From Trichoderma breve (Eukaryota; Ascomycota; Sordariomycetes; Hypocreales; Hypocreaceae), in contig NC_079232.1 in assembly GCF_028502605.1 (NCBI RefSeq), positions 5,828,001-5,892,000 of the forward strand: 64,000 bases of DNA, read 5' to 3'. Below the pieces are notes generated by a model. That model ran no database searches, was not told the DNA's origin, and saw nothing but the letters and a program-made list of their open reading frames with translations. The translations under genes were made by a program, and so were the position numbers. This document shows, one piece after another, positions 10,873-23,031 of this stretch. The stretch's first letter is position 1. Each line of letters starts with the position of its first letter.

Positions 10873-13800
10873 ATGAGTTACGGAAAAAAGGACGAGGATG
10901 CCGACCTGGGCTTGGTCAAGGTAGATCGGACACAGGTCTTCCAAGAAGGTAACAATTCCGCTGCAAATGCGCCTGCATCTCTTCACCTCCTACCTTCATC
11001 CCCCACCGTCTCAGACACCTTTGGGCAAAGTGGCCAAGCTCCAAGCTAAACTCGGAGGCACACAGCTCGATTGTTCAACAGCTCTCCGATCCAGCCTCGA
11101 CGATGCCGAATTCTCCTGACCAAGATCGCCCTTCTCCTCTACACGGGCGAGTCATTCCCCAAAAATGAAGCCACCACCCTCTTCTTCGGCATCTCGAAGC
11201 TCTTCCAGAACAAGGACGCCAGTCTGCGGCAGATGGTGCTCCTCATCATCAAGGAGCTGGCCAATTCCGCCGAGGACATAATCATGGTGACTAGCACCGT
11301 CATGAAGGACACCGGCGGCAGCAGCGACGCAATCTACAGGCCCAATGCCATCCGTGCTCTGTGCCGAATCATCGACGTAGGTGTTCTTACTGCGCCTTGG
11401 GAAGCTTCTTTTGGCCGCGAGTTGCTAACAGTGAGGCAACAACATAGGCTACCACGGTGCAAGCCATTGAACGTGTCATGAAAACCGCCATTGTGGACAA
11501 GAACCCGTCTGTTTCCTCTGCGGCGCTTGTTTCATCCTACCACCTGCTGCCGATTGCTAGGGATGTCGTGCGACGATGGCAGAGTGAGACTCAGGAGGCG
11601 GCCGCCTCCTCCAAGTCCTCTGGTGGCTTTTCTCTCGGCTTCTCTACTTCCAGCGGCTCCTTGCCCATGAACAGCTCGACAATGGCTCAGTACCATGCCA
11701 TTGGCCTCTTGTACCAGATGCGCTCGCACGACCGCATGGCCCTGGTTAAAATGGTCCAGCAGTTCGGCGCTGCCGGGGCTGTCAAGAGCCCCGCTGCCAC
11801 CGTGATGCTGGTCCGACTGGCCGCGCAGCTTGCCGAGGAGGACCCCTCGCTTCGCCGCCCCATGATGCAGCTTCTCGACGGCTGGTTGCGACACAAGAGC
11901 GAAATGGTCAACTTCGAGGCTGCCAAAGCCATCTGTGACATGCGCGATGTTACCGACGCCGAGGTCAACCAGGCCGTCCATGTCCTGCAGCTGTTCCTGA
12001 CCTCGCCCCGCGCCGTCACCAAGTTTGCCGCCCTGCGAATCCTCCACAGCTTCGCCTCTTTCAACCCCAACGCCGTCAGCGTCTGCAACACTGACATTGA
12101 GCTCTTGATCTCAAACTCCAACCGGTCCATTGCTACCTTTGCCATCACCACTCTGCTCAAGACTGGTAACGAGGCTAGCGTAGACAGGCTGATGAAGCAG
12201 ATTTCGGGCTTCATGTCGGAGATCACTGACGAGTTCAAGATCACCATTGTCGAGGCCATCCGCACCCTGTGCTTGAAGTTCCCCAGCAAGCAGGCCGGCA
12301 TGCTGACATTCCTCAGCGGCATCCTGCGCGACGAGGGTGGCTACGAGTTTAAGCGCGCCGTTGTGGAGAGTATGTTCGATCTGATCAAGTTCGTCCCTGA
12401 CTCCAAGGAGGACGCGCTTGCGCACCTGTGCGAGTTCATTGAAGACTGCGAGTTCACCAAGCTGGCCGTCCGTATCCTGCACCTCATCGGTCTCGAGGGC
12501 CCCAAGACCGCCCAGCCTACCAAGTACATTCGCTACATTTACAACCGTGTCGTCCTTGAGAATGCCATTGTTCGCGCCGCTGCTGTCACAGCTCTTGCCA
12601 AGTTCGGCGTTGGCCAGAAGGATCCCGACGTCAAGAGCAGCGTCAAGGTTCTGCTTACGCGTTGTCTAGACGATGTCGATGACGAGGTTCGAGATCGAGC
12701 CGCCTTGAACCTGAAGCTGATGGCCGAAGAGGATGACGAGATGGCCCGAAACTTTGTCAAAAACGGTAAGTTATCTTTTCCTTTATATAACATTAACAAC
12801 GATGGCTCACAGCTGCTAACATATTCAATTCCACAGACAACATGTTCTCGCTCCCCTTCTTCGAGCACCAGCTGGTTCTGTACGTCACGTCAGACGACAA
12901 GTCTGCGTTCGACGTGCCGTTTGACATCTCCAAGATCCCCGTCGTGACCCGAGAACAGGCAGATGCCGAGGACAGGACCAAGAAGCTTACCGCTACAACT
13001 CCCACATTGAAGGCGCCAAAGGCCGGCCCAGCCAAGACACCAACAAGCGGCGCGGAGGCTGCGGCCTCTGCCAGCGCACAGGCACAGCGATACGCACAGG
13101 AGCTGATGCAGATCCCCGAGATGAAGGAGTTTGGCAGCGTGGTCAAGTCATCGCCTGTCGTTGAGCTTACCGAGGCTGAGACTGAATACGTCGTCAGCGT
13201 GGTCAAGCACATTTTCAACGAGCACATTGTGCTGCAGTACGAGGTCAAGAACACTCTTCCTGACACAGTCCTAGAAAACGTGTCGGTTGTAGCATCTCCT
13301 TCAGACGAGGAGGACCTGGAGGAGGTATTCATCATCCAGGCCGAGAAGCTGGCCACAAACGAGCCGGGCAAGGTTTACGTGGCGTTCAAGAAGGTCAATG
13401 GCCAGACGTCACTGCCCGTTTCCACATTCTCCAACGTGCTCAAGTTTACAAGCAAGGAGATTGATCCTTCAACGGGCGAGCCCGAAGAGACTGGTTACGA
13501 CGATGAGTACGAGGTGTCAGAATTTGACCTCAGCGGTAGCGACTACGTCATCCCTACATATGCTGGCAACTTCAACCATATCTGGGAGCAGGTTGGCGCT
13601 TCAGGAGAAGAGGCGGAGGAGACGCTGCAGCTGAGCAGCATGAAGAGCATAGCCGGTAAGCCATATCATTTCTACAAACCTCTTTTCTTGTTCCTTTTTC
13701 CCCCTTTCATACTAATAATGAGGCAACAGAGGCAACCGAGCAGCTGGCCAAGATTCTATCCCTACAACCTCTCGAAGGAACCGATGTCCCCGTCAACCAG

Positions 13801-13962
13801 AGCACGCACACTCTCAAGCTACTGGGCAAGACAGTCAACGGCGGCAGAGTGGTGGCCAACATTCGCATGGCATACTCGTCAAAATCCGGTGTTACGACAA
13901 AGATTACAGTCCGAGGCGAGGAGGAGGGCGTGGCGGCTCTTGTGATTGCATCTGTGGCATAA
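10873..13962 (+). CDS. SEC21: Coatomer gamma subunit (gamma-COP)
   Basis: Exons 10873-10948, 11066-11376, 11448-12765, 12837-13655 and 13730-13962 join to 918 residues, a typical length for gamma-COP. The protein is part of the COPI coat that buds retrograde vesicles at the Golgi. It begins MSYGKKDEDADLGLVKVDRTQVFQEARLFN. The N-terminal two thirds is an adaptin-type helical solenoid, including FFGISKLFQNKDASLRQMV, the VQAIERVMKTAIVDKNPSVSSAA repeat region and NFEAAKAICDM. A charged linker leads to the appendage domain from about residue 675 to the end. That domain starts near ELTEAETEYVVSVVKHIF and closes with GVAALVIASVA. All exon joins restore one continuous conserved frame. Codon use appears biased toward C-ending codons, consistent with good expression. 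Confidence 0.96.
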
Positions 13963-15994
13963 ATGTAGGGAAGCTGGCGTTGAAGGTCATAATGTATCGG
14001 TGGTTAGACAAACGTCTCTGTCAGTTCTTTTTTTTTTCTCCTTTCTTTTTCTCGGCCTCACGTGGCAGACGGCAAGCAAAACAGTTCGATATATCGATAT
14101 ATATTAAGAAGATTTGAGTGATTATGATGATTGCATGAGACGTTTTCAAAGTTCAGGACACGAAGCATCCTCTCACGTCCCCTCAGTTCGCTAAGTGACT
14201 TTGTCGCATATTTAGGCTATCCGGCTCTGCTCTGGACCTTGGCCAGCCAACCTCGATTCAGGTTAGCTACTTGCAACTACAAGGCAAAGCGACGGCTGCT
14301 TTGAATGGATGACGAGATATCCAGGACACTTTGTCTCTTTTGAGCCTTGGTGTGGTGGCAACAGCCCGATGATGGATCTCACTAAGCTGTGGCAGCTAGA
14401 GCTCCTTAGCTTAGGTACACCTACAGCATTACCGCATCCTGGCATTGGAGCCTTGGAACCTTGGAAGTTTGTTCATGACGGTCCCCCGAGCCGAAAGTCT
14501 GTGGAGCCCACCACTTTGTACGAAGGTTGATCCCTCAAGACATGATGCATCGCGAGACACAAGGAGTTTGTTCGGTTTTGTTGGGATTTCTCGGAGCAAG
14601 CATGATTACGTCACCTGACGACATTCTCAATTTTTTTTCATTGTCCGTGAGGTGAACAACTGTTTTCCAAGAGGTGGCGATGCATCACATGGAATATATG
14701 TAGGGTAAGTGAGGCGAAGCGCATGACCTGAGACTGACATGATAGCGATAAGGCACCTACCTGGTACCCGATATGGAGTACACAGGGTAGATGTACTACG
14801 AGTAAGATATGTGTAGGTAGATTTCGCCAATTAATACCTCCATAGATGCCTGAGTTTTGCTTTATACTTTGGTGTGTTTTTGCTATATTCTTTCTTCGTC
14901 AGCTTGCGTCGTATGAGAGCGTATACCCATTTCGTTCGTATTTGATGAGCATCGCCTCGTACCAGCGATTAGCCTAAGCGCTGTACAGTACTAGTACCTG
15001 TAGTCAGCAGATTAGCGACCTGGAAGGATGTTGTGAGACGGCTGGGCTTATCCACAAGCATTGACAGCGCCAAAGACCGCTGAAGGATGACCGCTATGCC
15101 AACACCCAAACGCGCCACTGGATGCAGCCACAGGCGTCCAAATGTCTCAGCCAAACATGTGCCAGATCGGGGGCACTCCCGCCTATATGACGGAAACGGC
15201 GTGACGAATGGCAAATAATGCAGCTGGTCCCCTAAATGCTGCGTACTGCGTAAAGACGCATATAATAATTGCTGGGCACAGGGCCTGATGCGCAATATAA
15301 TCGCGATCAACGGTCAATGGCTCACAAGGCCAAACCCAGTGCATGTACGCGTAATGTGCCTGGATCTGGGCTTTCACGTGCTGGCGCTGTTGATTGTTCA
15401 TGGACGGGAATGGAAGAGACGGGATCAATCAAATCAACCCTCGTTCGCCTGCAGGTGGGGGGCCGCCATGGTTGGGCTTTAGCGGTCTTGGGGCAGGGAA
15501 ACAGCGACCCCAGACGCTGAGCTGTGACGAGATTTGTCTAGAGGGGGGCCCCAAAATAATTCAGGTACAGCGGGTTGGACGGGGCTGGATTCGGCCTTGC
15601 GTACCCCGTACTGTTGCAGTACTTGGGAGGAAGGTACTCCAGGGCCAGTGCTAGCGCATCGAGACCTCCGCCGCAAAGTCAATGCAGGTAGAGTGGCTGT
15701 ATGGGGTACAGCATCCCTCCAGCGCCGGGTTGCGGTACACTCGTACCTATCGGAGTACGGAGCGCGGCTAGGCGGCCAAGGCCAATCTCCCTGGGGACGC
15801 ATTTTCCTCCTATCGTGGCTTTTCTACTGCTCAAACCTGCTCTGTAAACCATCAAACGTCAACAAAGATTGGGAAAAACAAAACAATAATCCACCTCGCA
15901 TAACGCGGTCCCCTTCGAATCCCCGTTCATCTCGCCTCGCTCTTTCGTGGAGCAGAGTGAAGAGAAAGAAAACAGCCGCTCGGTCGCTGGCGCG
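13963..15994. other. Intergenic region SEC21-EFR3
   Basis: About 2 kb without a convincing gene. It contains the SEC21 3' region, with a T-rich run near 14028-14040 and an AT-rich palindromic patch (TCGATATATCGA) near 14086. A TACGAGTA motif is at 14797-14804 and a CACGTG at 15375-15380. Open frames between 15269 and 15998 overlap the EFR3 promoter and leader and show no recognisable protein features. Confidence 0.5.
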
Positions 15995-18900
15995 ATGAAC
16001 GCCATACAGCAGAAATGCCGCCCGAAGCATCAGGTCCTGGTGCTCAAGTGCTATCCGCGAACCACCAAGGGAGCAGTTGACGTCAAGCCAAACAGCAGCG
16101 AGCTGAGCTATCTGCTCTACTACGCGACCAGCCGGCGGTCCAAGATTCAAAAGATTGGCGCCTTTCTGGAGAAGAAGACGGCCAGCGATGTCTGGCGAAT
16201 GCGCATTGGGTACGTTGTCGTGTCCGGGCCTTGCCGGGGCATCCGCCTCCAAACCCCTCGGTGGCGATGGCCGTGGTTTGATACTGGCGATGATGTCTGA
16301 GGTGTTGAAGTGTTTGAAAGCTGACTGTTGCGGCATTGCGCCTGCTTCTCGTGCAGTAACGTACAGGTGACTCTTGGTATCCTCGCCGCTCTCGTCGAGA
16401 AGTCGCCCAAAGATGCCGTCCTCATCGCGCCGTGCATCCTCAAGATCCTCGACCTCATCCTCCGGTCCAACGACATCACCATGATCGAATCCTCGCTGCC
16501 AACATGGGAGGCCTTTTGTGAACACCACGATCCGTCGTCCCTCTTTGCCGATCAAGCATATCTCAGCCATTACGTGTCCGTCGTTCGATCCTACGCGCAA
16601 CTTGCGTCGACTCGAAACTCGCCAAACCAAAACGCTGCTGCAAGCCGGCCGGTCCAGATGCGATGGAGGAACGCTGGGTTGGGCGCCATTAAGTGTATTT
16701 CGACTTCGGATGCCCTTTCCTCAGTGAGCGGTCGCCAAATCGACGTCATTGTGCCCATGATTTTGGAGAACCTATGGACCGACGATGAGACGCTGCTCGA
16801 CCTGCTCCTGGAGCGCGTCGAGGCGGAGGAAAAGGTGGACACGGAGAAGCTTCTGCGACGCAGGACCAGCGTTGCTACGGTGCAAAATGGCGAAGCTGGT
16901 GGTGATGCAAACCCGCTTGCCATCTCCGGAACCGCCATGGACGCCGACAAGATGGCCGAAGAGGACACTGGCGTCTTGGCGATGCAGTGCCTTAAGAGCA
17001 TCTTTGTGGTGCCCTCCCGATCGCAGATCCACTCGGCGACAGCCGCCCTGCTTAAGTTCATCGCGGAGCGCGTAAAGCAGGGAGAAAAGGTCATGGCGAG
17101 CAACTCCGCCGACAATGGCAACGACGATGGCTGGGCCATCAAAATCTTTAGCATCATTGCTCGCTGGGCTCCGGTGCAGGATCGCTATGTCATCTTGGTG
17201 ATGGCCCTCGATACCTTGACACATATTCCCATGGGAGACGACAACCTGGATCAGCACGTAGCATTGACTGCCATGATCGATTCTCTATTAAGGTCAGACA
17301 TCAACCTCATTGGCTTGAGTGTCATGGATGTCCTCTTGGGTCTCATCAAGCAGATCAGGAAGCTCTTTACTCTTTCCAACGTCGGAAGCCGAGCCGAGAC
17401 TCCTAGCGACAAGGCGGCGACGGACAGCGACCTGGAGCAGAAGCTACACCAGCCACAACGCAAGGAGCTCCTGGGACGACTTGAGCAGTGCATTGGAGAT
17501 CTTGCCAGCCACATCTACTACGCAGACCAGATCTCGGACATGATTGCTGCCATTGTTGGCCGACTAAAGCCTGGCCGGTCGTCCAGCGCCCCTTCAACAC
17601 CACAAGGCGAGAAGACGGACGGCAACGAGCAGCAGAGCAACCCTTCGCCTCCCTCGGCGACGGCCACCGCTGATCTCGCCGAGGGCCAAACCAATGGCCT
17701 GGTCGACGTCTACTTTTCTTACACCCTGGGGCGCATCTCGGCACTCCGTATTGTCAAAATTATCCTCCATGTTGCCAATCCCGCGTCCAAGGCCAGAACC
17801 AATGCCGACTTGGGCCGCAACAGAGTGCCCACTCAAGTCTGGGAAGGCACACAGTGGCTTCTCCGGGATCCTTCAGGCCAAGTGCGGCGTGGATATGTCG
17901 ATGCCCTACTTACATGGCTGGATCTGGAGACGACTCCCATCGATTTGCTGGCCAGGGACGAGGCGCTTGAGCCGCACAAGTCCACAGCTGCAGGCATTCT
18001 CGCCGCCGCCAAGAACACTCGTGAGTTGCCCAATGGCCGGCGTGCCGTATCCAGCGCGTCGAACAAGGACCGCCAGCCCAGAACTCGCCGTTCGCAGTTC
18101 CTCCCGCAGCTTCACCTCGCCATCTACGACAACGCCCTCCACTTTGTCGAGTGTGACAATGATCTTGCCGCACTGCACACACTGCTGGCAAAGCTCGTGT
18201 CCCGTCTCGGCGTTAACGCCGTCCGCTATGGCGTGCCCATGATTTACCGCCTTCAGGAGGAGATTTTGGCCGTCGATCAGCCCATCCACAAGGTTCGCAT
18301 CGCGGCTCTGTGCCACGGGTACTTTTGGGCCTTGACCGATAAGTTTGAGTTTGAAGGTTCTGCAGTGGGCAGGGCGATTGGAAACGAAGTCGCCCGGCGC
18401 AAGAGCAAAGGCTTCTGGGTACCCGGCATCCACGTCCCAGCGCTGGCCATCGACCAAATTGGGCCGTTGGGCGTTGCGGCACCTCAGCCCGAATGGGATC
18501 TCAGCCTTCTCGAGACGGAGGAACTCTTACCGTTTGATGACCGGGCCTCCTTGATCCAATGTATTGCTGTGGGCTACGAGGAGAGCACCTCGTTTCCACC
18601 AAACAGCCCTTCTGCCTCGCCCGGTCGATCGCTTTCAGGACCTATTCTCAACACCCCCATGAGTCCCGGTTCGTCCATGGCGATGGCTCCTGACAGGTCA
18701 TTGGAGCTTCCGGATCCCTACCGTGAGCAGATGATGACAGAGTGGTCCAGAGAGCAAGTTGCCGCTGCCCTGGCCGCTGAGGGCAAGACGGAATCCATCA
18801 CCGGTTCACGGACGGGCACTACGGCTACCGGCCTCAGGAACCTGACCATCAGCACCGTCAACGGTAACAACGGCTACCTCCCGTACTCGCCCTACGGCAG

Positions 18901-19615
18901 CCAGCATAACCTGCGACCACACTCTTCCCAGACGCACATGGCGGACCAGAATCATCTTGGACCTCTTGGCCCCTCGCCCAGATTCCGGCAGGGAAGCATT
19001 CGAAGCGGCATTTCCCAGACGATATCATCGTCGAGCAAGGCCGGCGTCGCGTCTGTGGAACAGCTCAAGCGTGTGCTGTCCGGCAACGCTTCTCCCAACA
19101 CTTTTGGTTCCGAGGACGATAGCGGCGAGAGCATGGTGAGCTACGAGTATAGCCCGTCAGAAAAGAGCTTCAGCCCGACAGGCACAGACCCTGAACGGCC
19201 AACCACGTCGGCTGACGGCTTCAGCAAGAGGTCGAGGTCTGGCAGCTCTGGCGCCCCGCTGAGCGCTGGCTCGAACCGCGACAGCTTACCAAGGCTCTAC
19301 CTCGATGGTGACCGAGAGGAAGAGGGAGGGCTAGGCCTGGGTGTCCCTCCCGTGCCCCCGCTTCCCAACCTCAGCGTCCTTTCGGAAAAGGGAGGGCAGT
19401 TGAATGGAGGAAACATTGCGGTTCAAGATTATGGGGTAAAGGCTCCTAATAAGCGTGTTTCCAACAGCCGAGGAGGTGACAGCATTACATCCCGGTCCAT
19501 CTTGGGTGGCCACGATGATCATGGCAGAACGATGGACCTGCAAGAGCTTCTGAGAGGCATCGACAGCCGTCCTGGCGAGGGTAGCTTGGGCAATTTGACC
19601 AGACCTCCATACTAA
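15995..19615 (+). CDS. EFR3: Efr3-family plasma-membrane anchor of the PI4-kinase complex
   Basis: Exons 15995-16209 and 16357-19615 join to 1157 residues. Efr3 tethers the Stt4/PI4KIIIalpha complex (with Ypp1) to the plasma membrane, where PI4P is made. The N terminus, MNAIQQKCRPKHQVLVLKC, has the basic, cysteine-bearing character of the family's membrane-binding region. The conserved block ELSYLLYYATSRRSKIQKIG is followed by NVQVTLGILAALVEKSPKD across the intron. Residues to about 750 look like a helical repeat solenoid. The C-terminal third is Ser/Pro/Gly-rich and probably disordered, with many SP and TP sites. The intron (147 nt) uses donor GTACGT and a GCAG acceptor. The start ATG is the first in frame before the conserved block. 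Confidence 0.93.
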
Positions 19616-19806
19616 GGGGGATATGATATAGGCCCTCCCTTCTGATTGCACAACTACGACACATCATTACAGCAGCGGTGTTGGAGGAACTCAAAGTGAG
19701 AGTTGGTGTAATATCCTGGGGGCGAAGAGCAGACTTTTGCCCCTGTCTCATCAGCTTCCATTCATCTCACCTCTTTCCATCTCAAACCCCATTTTCTCGC
19801 GCGCGA

Positions 19807-19827
19807 ACACACACACACACACACACA
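19807..19827. repeat. (AC)n microsatellite
   Basis: About ten AC dinucleotides lie downstream of EFR3 and are followed by more interrupted CA-rich sequence. Confidence 0.9.
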
Positions 19828-20471
19828 TTTACACACTCACACCCGCATATTCTCGCATACTAGCATCCTCGCATTTACATCCTCACTCACATATATACGC
19901 CGCTGCGCACACTCCAAGGGGGCATCATCAGCCACCCCCCTTGAGTTTCTCTTTTGTATCTGTTACAGGGACAGGGCACTCGACAATGGGAAGAACGAGT
20001 GCAACGATAGAGCATGTGGAAGATGGTTGGATGAATAGCTCAACTCGCCTTGAATTTGTCACGTTGTAAGACAAACACGCACTGAAAGCACAGAAATTCA
20101 CATGACGGCAAACTTTGCATCTCGGAGACAAAGAAGTCGACGCTCACGGATTCCTTTTTCTCAACCTCAATCTTTTTTTTTTTGTCCTGGCTCCTGTCAT
20201 CACTCTTTTCCATTTCATTGTTTTTTATCCCCCAATTTTATTCCCCCTCTTACTAGCAGCGGGTTCGCGTCTTGAAAAAACCCTTTTTCCTTTTTCTGAG
20301 TTGTCTTTTTTTTTTTTGTTTTTTAATACTGCAATGTACCTACCTACTAGAAAGGCGGATTAAGCCGGTGTTTTAATTTAGAATAACGGGGTTGAGCCTG
20401 GAGAAAAAGTAATCAAGTCTTTGCCGAGTTTGCATATGAGTATCAATCTCTTTTTCTTTCTTTCTTTCTTT

Positions 20472-20473
<2 letters not shown>

Positions 20474-20514
<41 letters not shown>
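20474..20514. repeat. Poly(T) tract, 41 bases
   Basis: An uninterrupted run of 41 T residues follows TTTC repeats about 860 bases past the EFR3 stop codon. It is the longest homopolymer in the window, and its exact length could be affected by sequencing or assembly. Confidence 0.9.
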
Positions 20515-20515
<1 letters not shown>

Positions 20516-22320
20516 GCTTTTTGATGTATGATATTTGTGAGGCTCAACTACCTAGGCAAAGCATTTGACTTGGGCAACGTGAGACTAACATGAGCGGCAT
20601 TATGGCGTACGCTTTGTTGGAAGTTTCTTTTGTTGTTGAAATCTTGTGGCAACGAGATGCTGTAATCTGATATCATAATGTCAATTCAATTACTGAAAGC
20701 ATGATAGATGTGTAATCCATCCTATAAGTGAGAGACAAGAAGAAAGAAGCATCAGGACCACAGCAAGATTGAATGGCTTCACCTCTACGAAGAGTAATTA
20801 TACGTACCGTAATTATCACAGAGGAGTATAATAATATCTGCCCCGTTGCTTTCTCTCGAATACGTCACAATGGGACTGTGGCTTCTATCTCCTTCCTCAG
20901 GCAATCAGTACAAGTTTATCTGTACTTCTTAATTTTCTGCCTCTTCTGACCTCCTTCTAGTCAAAAACCACACCTCACTTAAACACACGCACGCACAAAA
21001 AGCATCGCTTCTTCGTAATCACGCAAAACCGCTCGTTTCGTTTCCCAACTATTTGACACAGCCGCATAACGCGCAGGCATGTTGGCCCGTTTCACCTTCA
21101 GTGTCTGGCGCGGACTAACCCCGTTACAGGCCCTTCAGCACCATGGAACAGGCCGCCAAATTACACTTGTCCTCCCCCCTGCTCGATCCAGCAGCTCCTT
21201 GGTAACCCCCTGGCTCGTCGGTCGGTGCCTCGAGGCCTCTCTTCTGTTGCCAAGCCGCGGGATGAACGAGCCTGTTTATGAGTCGAAGGGAACCTTGACG
21301 GTCTGGATCGATCGCTGCTGGGACGGAGCGAAATTCGAGCTTGCAGAATACAAGCAAGTATTATTGCCTGTATGGAGGCGATGATGAAGGCGGCAGGACA
21401 CGAGCACAGACACGAGATGTGAGGCGGCGCACGCATGGAGACAGCCAACCTCATCTCATGGGGACATGGACATTGGTCACGCCTCGCCACATGTTGGTGC
21501 GTCTTGACATCTAGCATCAAATGCTAGTGCTGCACCTGCGCTGCACTGCAGGCGTGGATGCGGAACACGATGGTTGAATTGCAGCTGTTCTGCCGCAGAC
21601 TCGCATGCTACTAGCTTCACCGGCACTGCTGCTAGCATTCATTCTATTAGCAGACCCGCGCCGTGTCGATCCGCTCCCCCCGAGCACAGCCTCACTCTTT
21701 GTCTGGATCAGGGCAGCTCTTCGTGCTGGCAACCCGCGTTCTTTTCCCTCATCCCCAAACCTCTTTCTCACTCTTGGCCCCCCGTTGGGCATCCTTTCCT
21801 TCCCACGCGAGACGACAACCGCAACGACACGGTCTTTCTCCAGTCGGTCTTACTTACGGAGCATATACTAGCTCTAACTTTCATTACGTCAATAGCCTGC
21901 CGAATGCTGGCTTAGGACCCCTGAGCAATCTGCCTTTGTTCTTTGTTAGATCCGAGCCACTCTTTCTTGGATTAGCACTACGAGCGCTTGTACTCCATCC
22001 TGCCTACTTTTTGCTCACGCCATCACATAACCACCCAGACTTCCACGCGCACATAGACGTATACACGTATAGTATACCATCTGTTCTACGAGTATGTATG
22101 CACGCTCGCCTCCACAACCCCTTGCCGCTGTTGCTAACCGAATTAAAAGCCTGCAGCTCTGGTGGGCTGCATCGGTGGAGAACCCCCGAGGCTCACTCAT
22201 TTGGCCTCTGTTCCGGAAATCTTGCATCTGCTTGCATCTCAGACCCGTCCCACGCTGCTGGGCTGAATCATACCGTTTCCTTCAACCGCCTTGCGCAACC
22301 GCCACGGCTCGGTCCGGGCC

Positions 22321-23031
22321 ATGGATTCATACGATGACGACATCCGGCGGCAGCAATATCATCCCTCGCACTCGATCCCCGATGCTGCTTATCCGGACGA
22401 CTCGCCATTCCGGCAGCAGCAGCAGCTCCAGGCGTCCTACAGCCCAGGAGGCTTTGGCGCGAGCCCTTCGCATCCCTCGCATGGAATGACGCCTTTACCC
22501 TCCCACGTGGGAACTCAGCCTGGATACCAGCCTCAGCATCAACAACAGCCTCAGAACCAGGGAACTTGGCAGCCCTACGATATCCCCAGCAGCCCTCCGC
22601 CTCCCTATGACCCAAACCAGGCTCCCAGCACATACCAGTACTCGCAAATCGATGCAACGGCTCTCGCCAACCCGGCTACACGTCCAAATACGCGCGTCGA
22701 TGTAACTGTCCAAACGGGGGGCATAGAGATGATGCCGCTACACGGCGCGACAGTTGCCTTGTCTCCTCAAATGGCACCCTTGGCTCCGGGAGCCTCGACC
22801 TCTGCGCTGACGCAGGCCAGCAATGCTGCGGAAGACCCCTATAAGTTAGACGCGGCGGCCGCGGAGCGCAGGCGCAAGCAGAGGCGCCTCAAGATTTGCA
22901 TCATCCTCTTAGCCGTGCTGTTTATGTTCTGTGGCGCGCTGATCATCGGTGTGGCCTTGGGTGTTGTGAAAGGGGCACTCAACAAATCATCCGATCATGG
23001 TCCTAGTCCTGGTTCTGGTCCTGGTTTCTGA
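22321..23031 (+). CDS. Small single-pass membrane protein with PPPPY motif
   Basis: One exon encodes 236 residues; I do not recognise a named family. Residues 1-170 are rich in Gln, Pro and Ser and probably disordered. PPPPY at residues 92-96 fits the PPxY motif bound by WW domains of Nedd4/Rsp5 ubiquitin ligases. The basic cluster ERRRKQRRLK (182-191) directly precedes a hydrophobic span of about residues 192-217 (CIILLAVLFMFCGALIIGVA). This predicts a cytosolic N terminus and a short Gly/Pro/Ser tail outside or in a lumen. Known Rsp5 adaptors such as Rcr1/2, Ear1 and Ssh4 combine a membrane span with PY motifs, so an adaptor role is a hypothesis only. The start is the first ATG of the frame; upstream codons in frame lack ATG. 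Confidence 0.75.
   Translation: MDSYDDDIRRQQYHPSHSIPDAAYPDDSPFRQQQQLQASYSPGGFGASPSHPSHGMTPLPSHVGTQPGYQPQHQQQPQNQGTWQPYDIPSSPPPPYDPNQAPSTYQYSQIDATALANPATRPNTRVDVTVQTGGIEMMPLHGATVALSPQMAPLAPGASTSALTQASNAAEDPYKLDAAAAERRRKQRRLKICIILLAVLFMFCGALIIGVALGVVKGALNKSSDHGPSPGSGPGF

Larger units (their letters stand above)
19616..22320. other. Intergenic region EFR3 to small membrane protein gene
   Basis: No gene recognised in 2.7 kb. It holds a CA microsatellite at 19807-19827, a very long poly(T) tract at 20473-20514, and from about 20960 a likely promoter and leader for the gene at 22321. A TACGAGTA motif is at 22087-22094. An open frame at 21079-21384 has a start codon but no protein-like features and is not annotated. 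Confidence 0.5.

Noticed and set aside
21079..21384. 101-codon frame with ATG upstream of the PPPPY membrane protein
   Set aside because: No domain, no continuation and overlap with frames on the other strand; more likely leader or promoter sequence.
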